Source of the DNA: JAJFVC01 sp039698075
GTDB lineage: Bacteria > Planctomycetota > Planctomycetia > Pirellulales > Thermoguttaceae
Assembly: GCA_039698075.1 (NCBI GenBank)
Contig: JBDKTJ010000166.1
Coordinates: 1-12,275, forward strand
Length of the DNA stretch: 12,275 nucleotides
Reading direction: 5' to 3'
The notes beneath the pieces are model-generated. The model had not been told where the DNA came from. It saw only the letters and a program-made list of their open reading frames with translations, and did not search any database. Position numbers and translations under genes: made by a program. This document shows, piece after piece, positions 11,750 through 12,275 of the stretch (its first letter is position 1; each line of letters starts with the position of its first letter).

Positions 11750-12275
11750 ATGGCGTACCGCTGTTTGACCGATTTTTTGGAGGACTTGGCCCACGCAGGC
11801 CAGTTGTGCCGGGTGGCCGATCCGGTCGAGCCCGCGCTGCAATTGGCGGCCCAGGCCACCCAATCGGCTTGGGCCGGGGGGCCCGCCCTGTTGTTCGGCG
11901 ATGTTCGCGGCCACGACATCCCGGTGCTCTGCAATTTGCTGGCCACGGAGTCGCGGATTGTCCGGGCGTTGGGCGTTGACTCGCTCGACGTGTTGGCCCA
12001 GCGCATCGCACGGCTCGCCGATCGGCCCGCGTCCCAAGGTTGGCTGGAACGATTGGCCGGCGCGGCCGCGGCGCTGGACGATTTTGCGCCGCGCAAGGTG
12101 AAATCGGCCGCCGCTCAGCAAATCGTTCGTCTGGGCAGCGACGTCGACCTGGGCGAGTTGCCGATGTTGCAGATCCTGCCGGAAGAGACCGGCCGTTCGA
12201 TCGCCGGCGCGGTGATTTCGGCCGATCCCGACTCGCATCGTCCTTCGATCGGGCGTTTTGAACTGGAAGGAATGG
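11750..12275 (+). CDS. UbiD-family decarboxylase, N-terminal part (3' partial)
   Basis: The frame is open from ATG 11750 to the window edge (175 codons) on the strand opposite to comB. UbiD enzymes use prenylated FMN and a divalent metal for reversible decarboxylation of aromatic or unsaturated acids, for example in ubiquinone or menaquinone synthesis. The start CLTDFLEDLAHAGQLCRV and DPVEPALQLAAQA match the family's DLR-FL-x-LE-x-GEL-x-RI-x-x-EVDP opening. GGPALLFGDVRGHDIPVLCN (43-62) and RIVRALGV (69-76) match its GPALLFENVKG-PVL-N and R-ALG blocks. DLGELPMLQILPEETGRSIAGA and VISADPD precede the cofactor region. There the usual N-V-G-x-Y-R reads S166-I-G-R-F, so the Asn I recall as a metal ligand is missing. 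The catalytic glutamate region lies beyond the window. Confidence 0.82.
   Translation, partial: MAYRCLTDFLEDLAHAGQLCRVADPVEPALQLAAQATQSAWAGGPALLFGDVRGHDIPVLCNLLATESRIVRALGVDSLDVLAQRIARLADRPASQGWLERLAGAAAALDDFAPRKVKSAAAQQIVRLGSDVDLGELPMLQILPEETGRSIAGAVISADPDSHRPSIGRFELEGM

Noticed and set aside
1..12275. CRISPR arrays, tRNA or rRNA genes, defence islands, prophage genes
   Set aside because: No regularly spaced repeats, cloverleaf-like sequence, rRNA stretch or recognisable defence/phage protein was seen. The only mobile elements supported are the ISKra4 copy and the small foldback element.

Overview
The window looks like a high-GC chromosomal segment from a planctomycete, probably in or near the Pirellulales. 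The evidence is a DUF1559 prepilin-like protein, a ComB-type phosphatase, a small basic RR-motif protein of a kind I associate with this phylum, few clear Shine-Dalgarno sequences, and a foldback repeat element. This placement is inferred from gene content and was not tested against a database.

Left part (1-3609, + strand): the 3' end of gcvPB (glycine decarboxylase subunit 2) overlaps a lipoate/octanoate ligase-family gene, which fits because the glycine-cleavage H protein needs lipoylation. An ISKra4-family insertion sequence (972-2530, 1559 bp) sits in the last codons of the ligase gene. Its ends are fixed by 9-bp terminal inverted repeats and an exact 8-bp target duplication. Its transposase is split between two frames at a C6 run. 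An RmlD-like SDR gene follows; it lay only 46 nt from the ligase stop before the insertion.

Middle part (3610-8832): a strong promoter with an operator-like palindrome precedes a small His-rich exported protein and a DUF1559 prepilin-like gene (+ strand). These converge, 8 nt apart, on a minus-strand set: a TPR lipoprotein, a small basic conserved protein and a large YfhO-like membrane protein, the first two with their own clear promoters.

Right part (8833-12275): the YfhO-like gene and bioD diverge from back-to-back promoters. A Trm112-like/methyltransferase fusion follows bioD. It converges with comB across a 184-nt spacer holding a structured palindromic element that ends in a T8 run. comB diverges from a UbiD-family decarboxylase gene that runs off the window edge.

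No CRISPR array, tRNA, rRNA or defence system was recognised. The most interesting signals are the dissected IS insertion with stop-codon replacement, the foldback element between convergent genes, enzyme-family members with altered catalytic residues (RmlD-like and UbiD-like), and promoters lying so close to start codons that the transcripts may be leaderless. No stretch longer than 300 nt lacks a gene or element.
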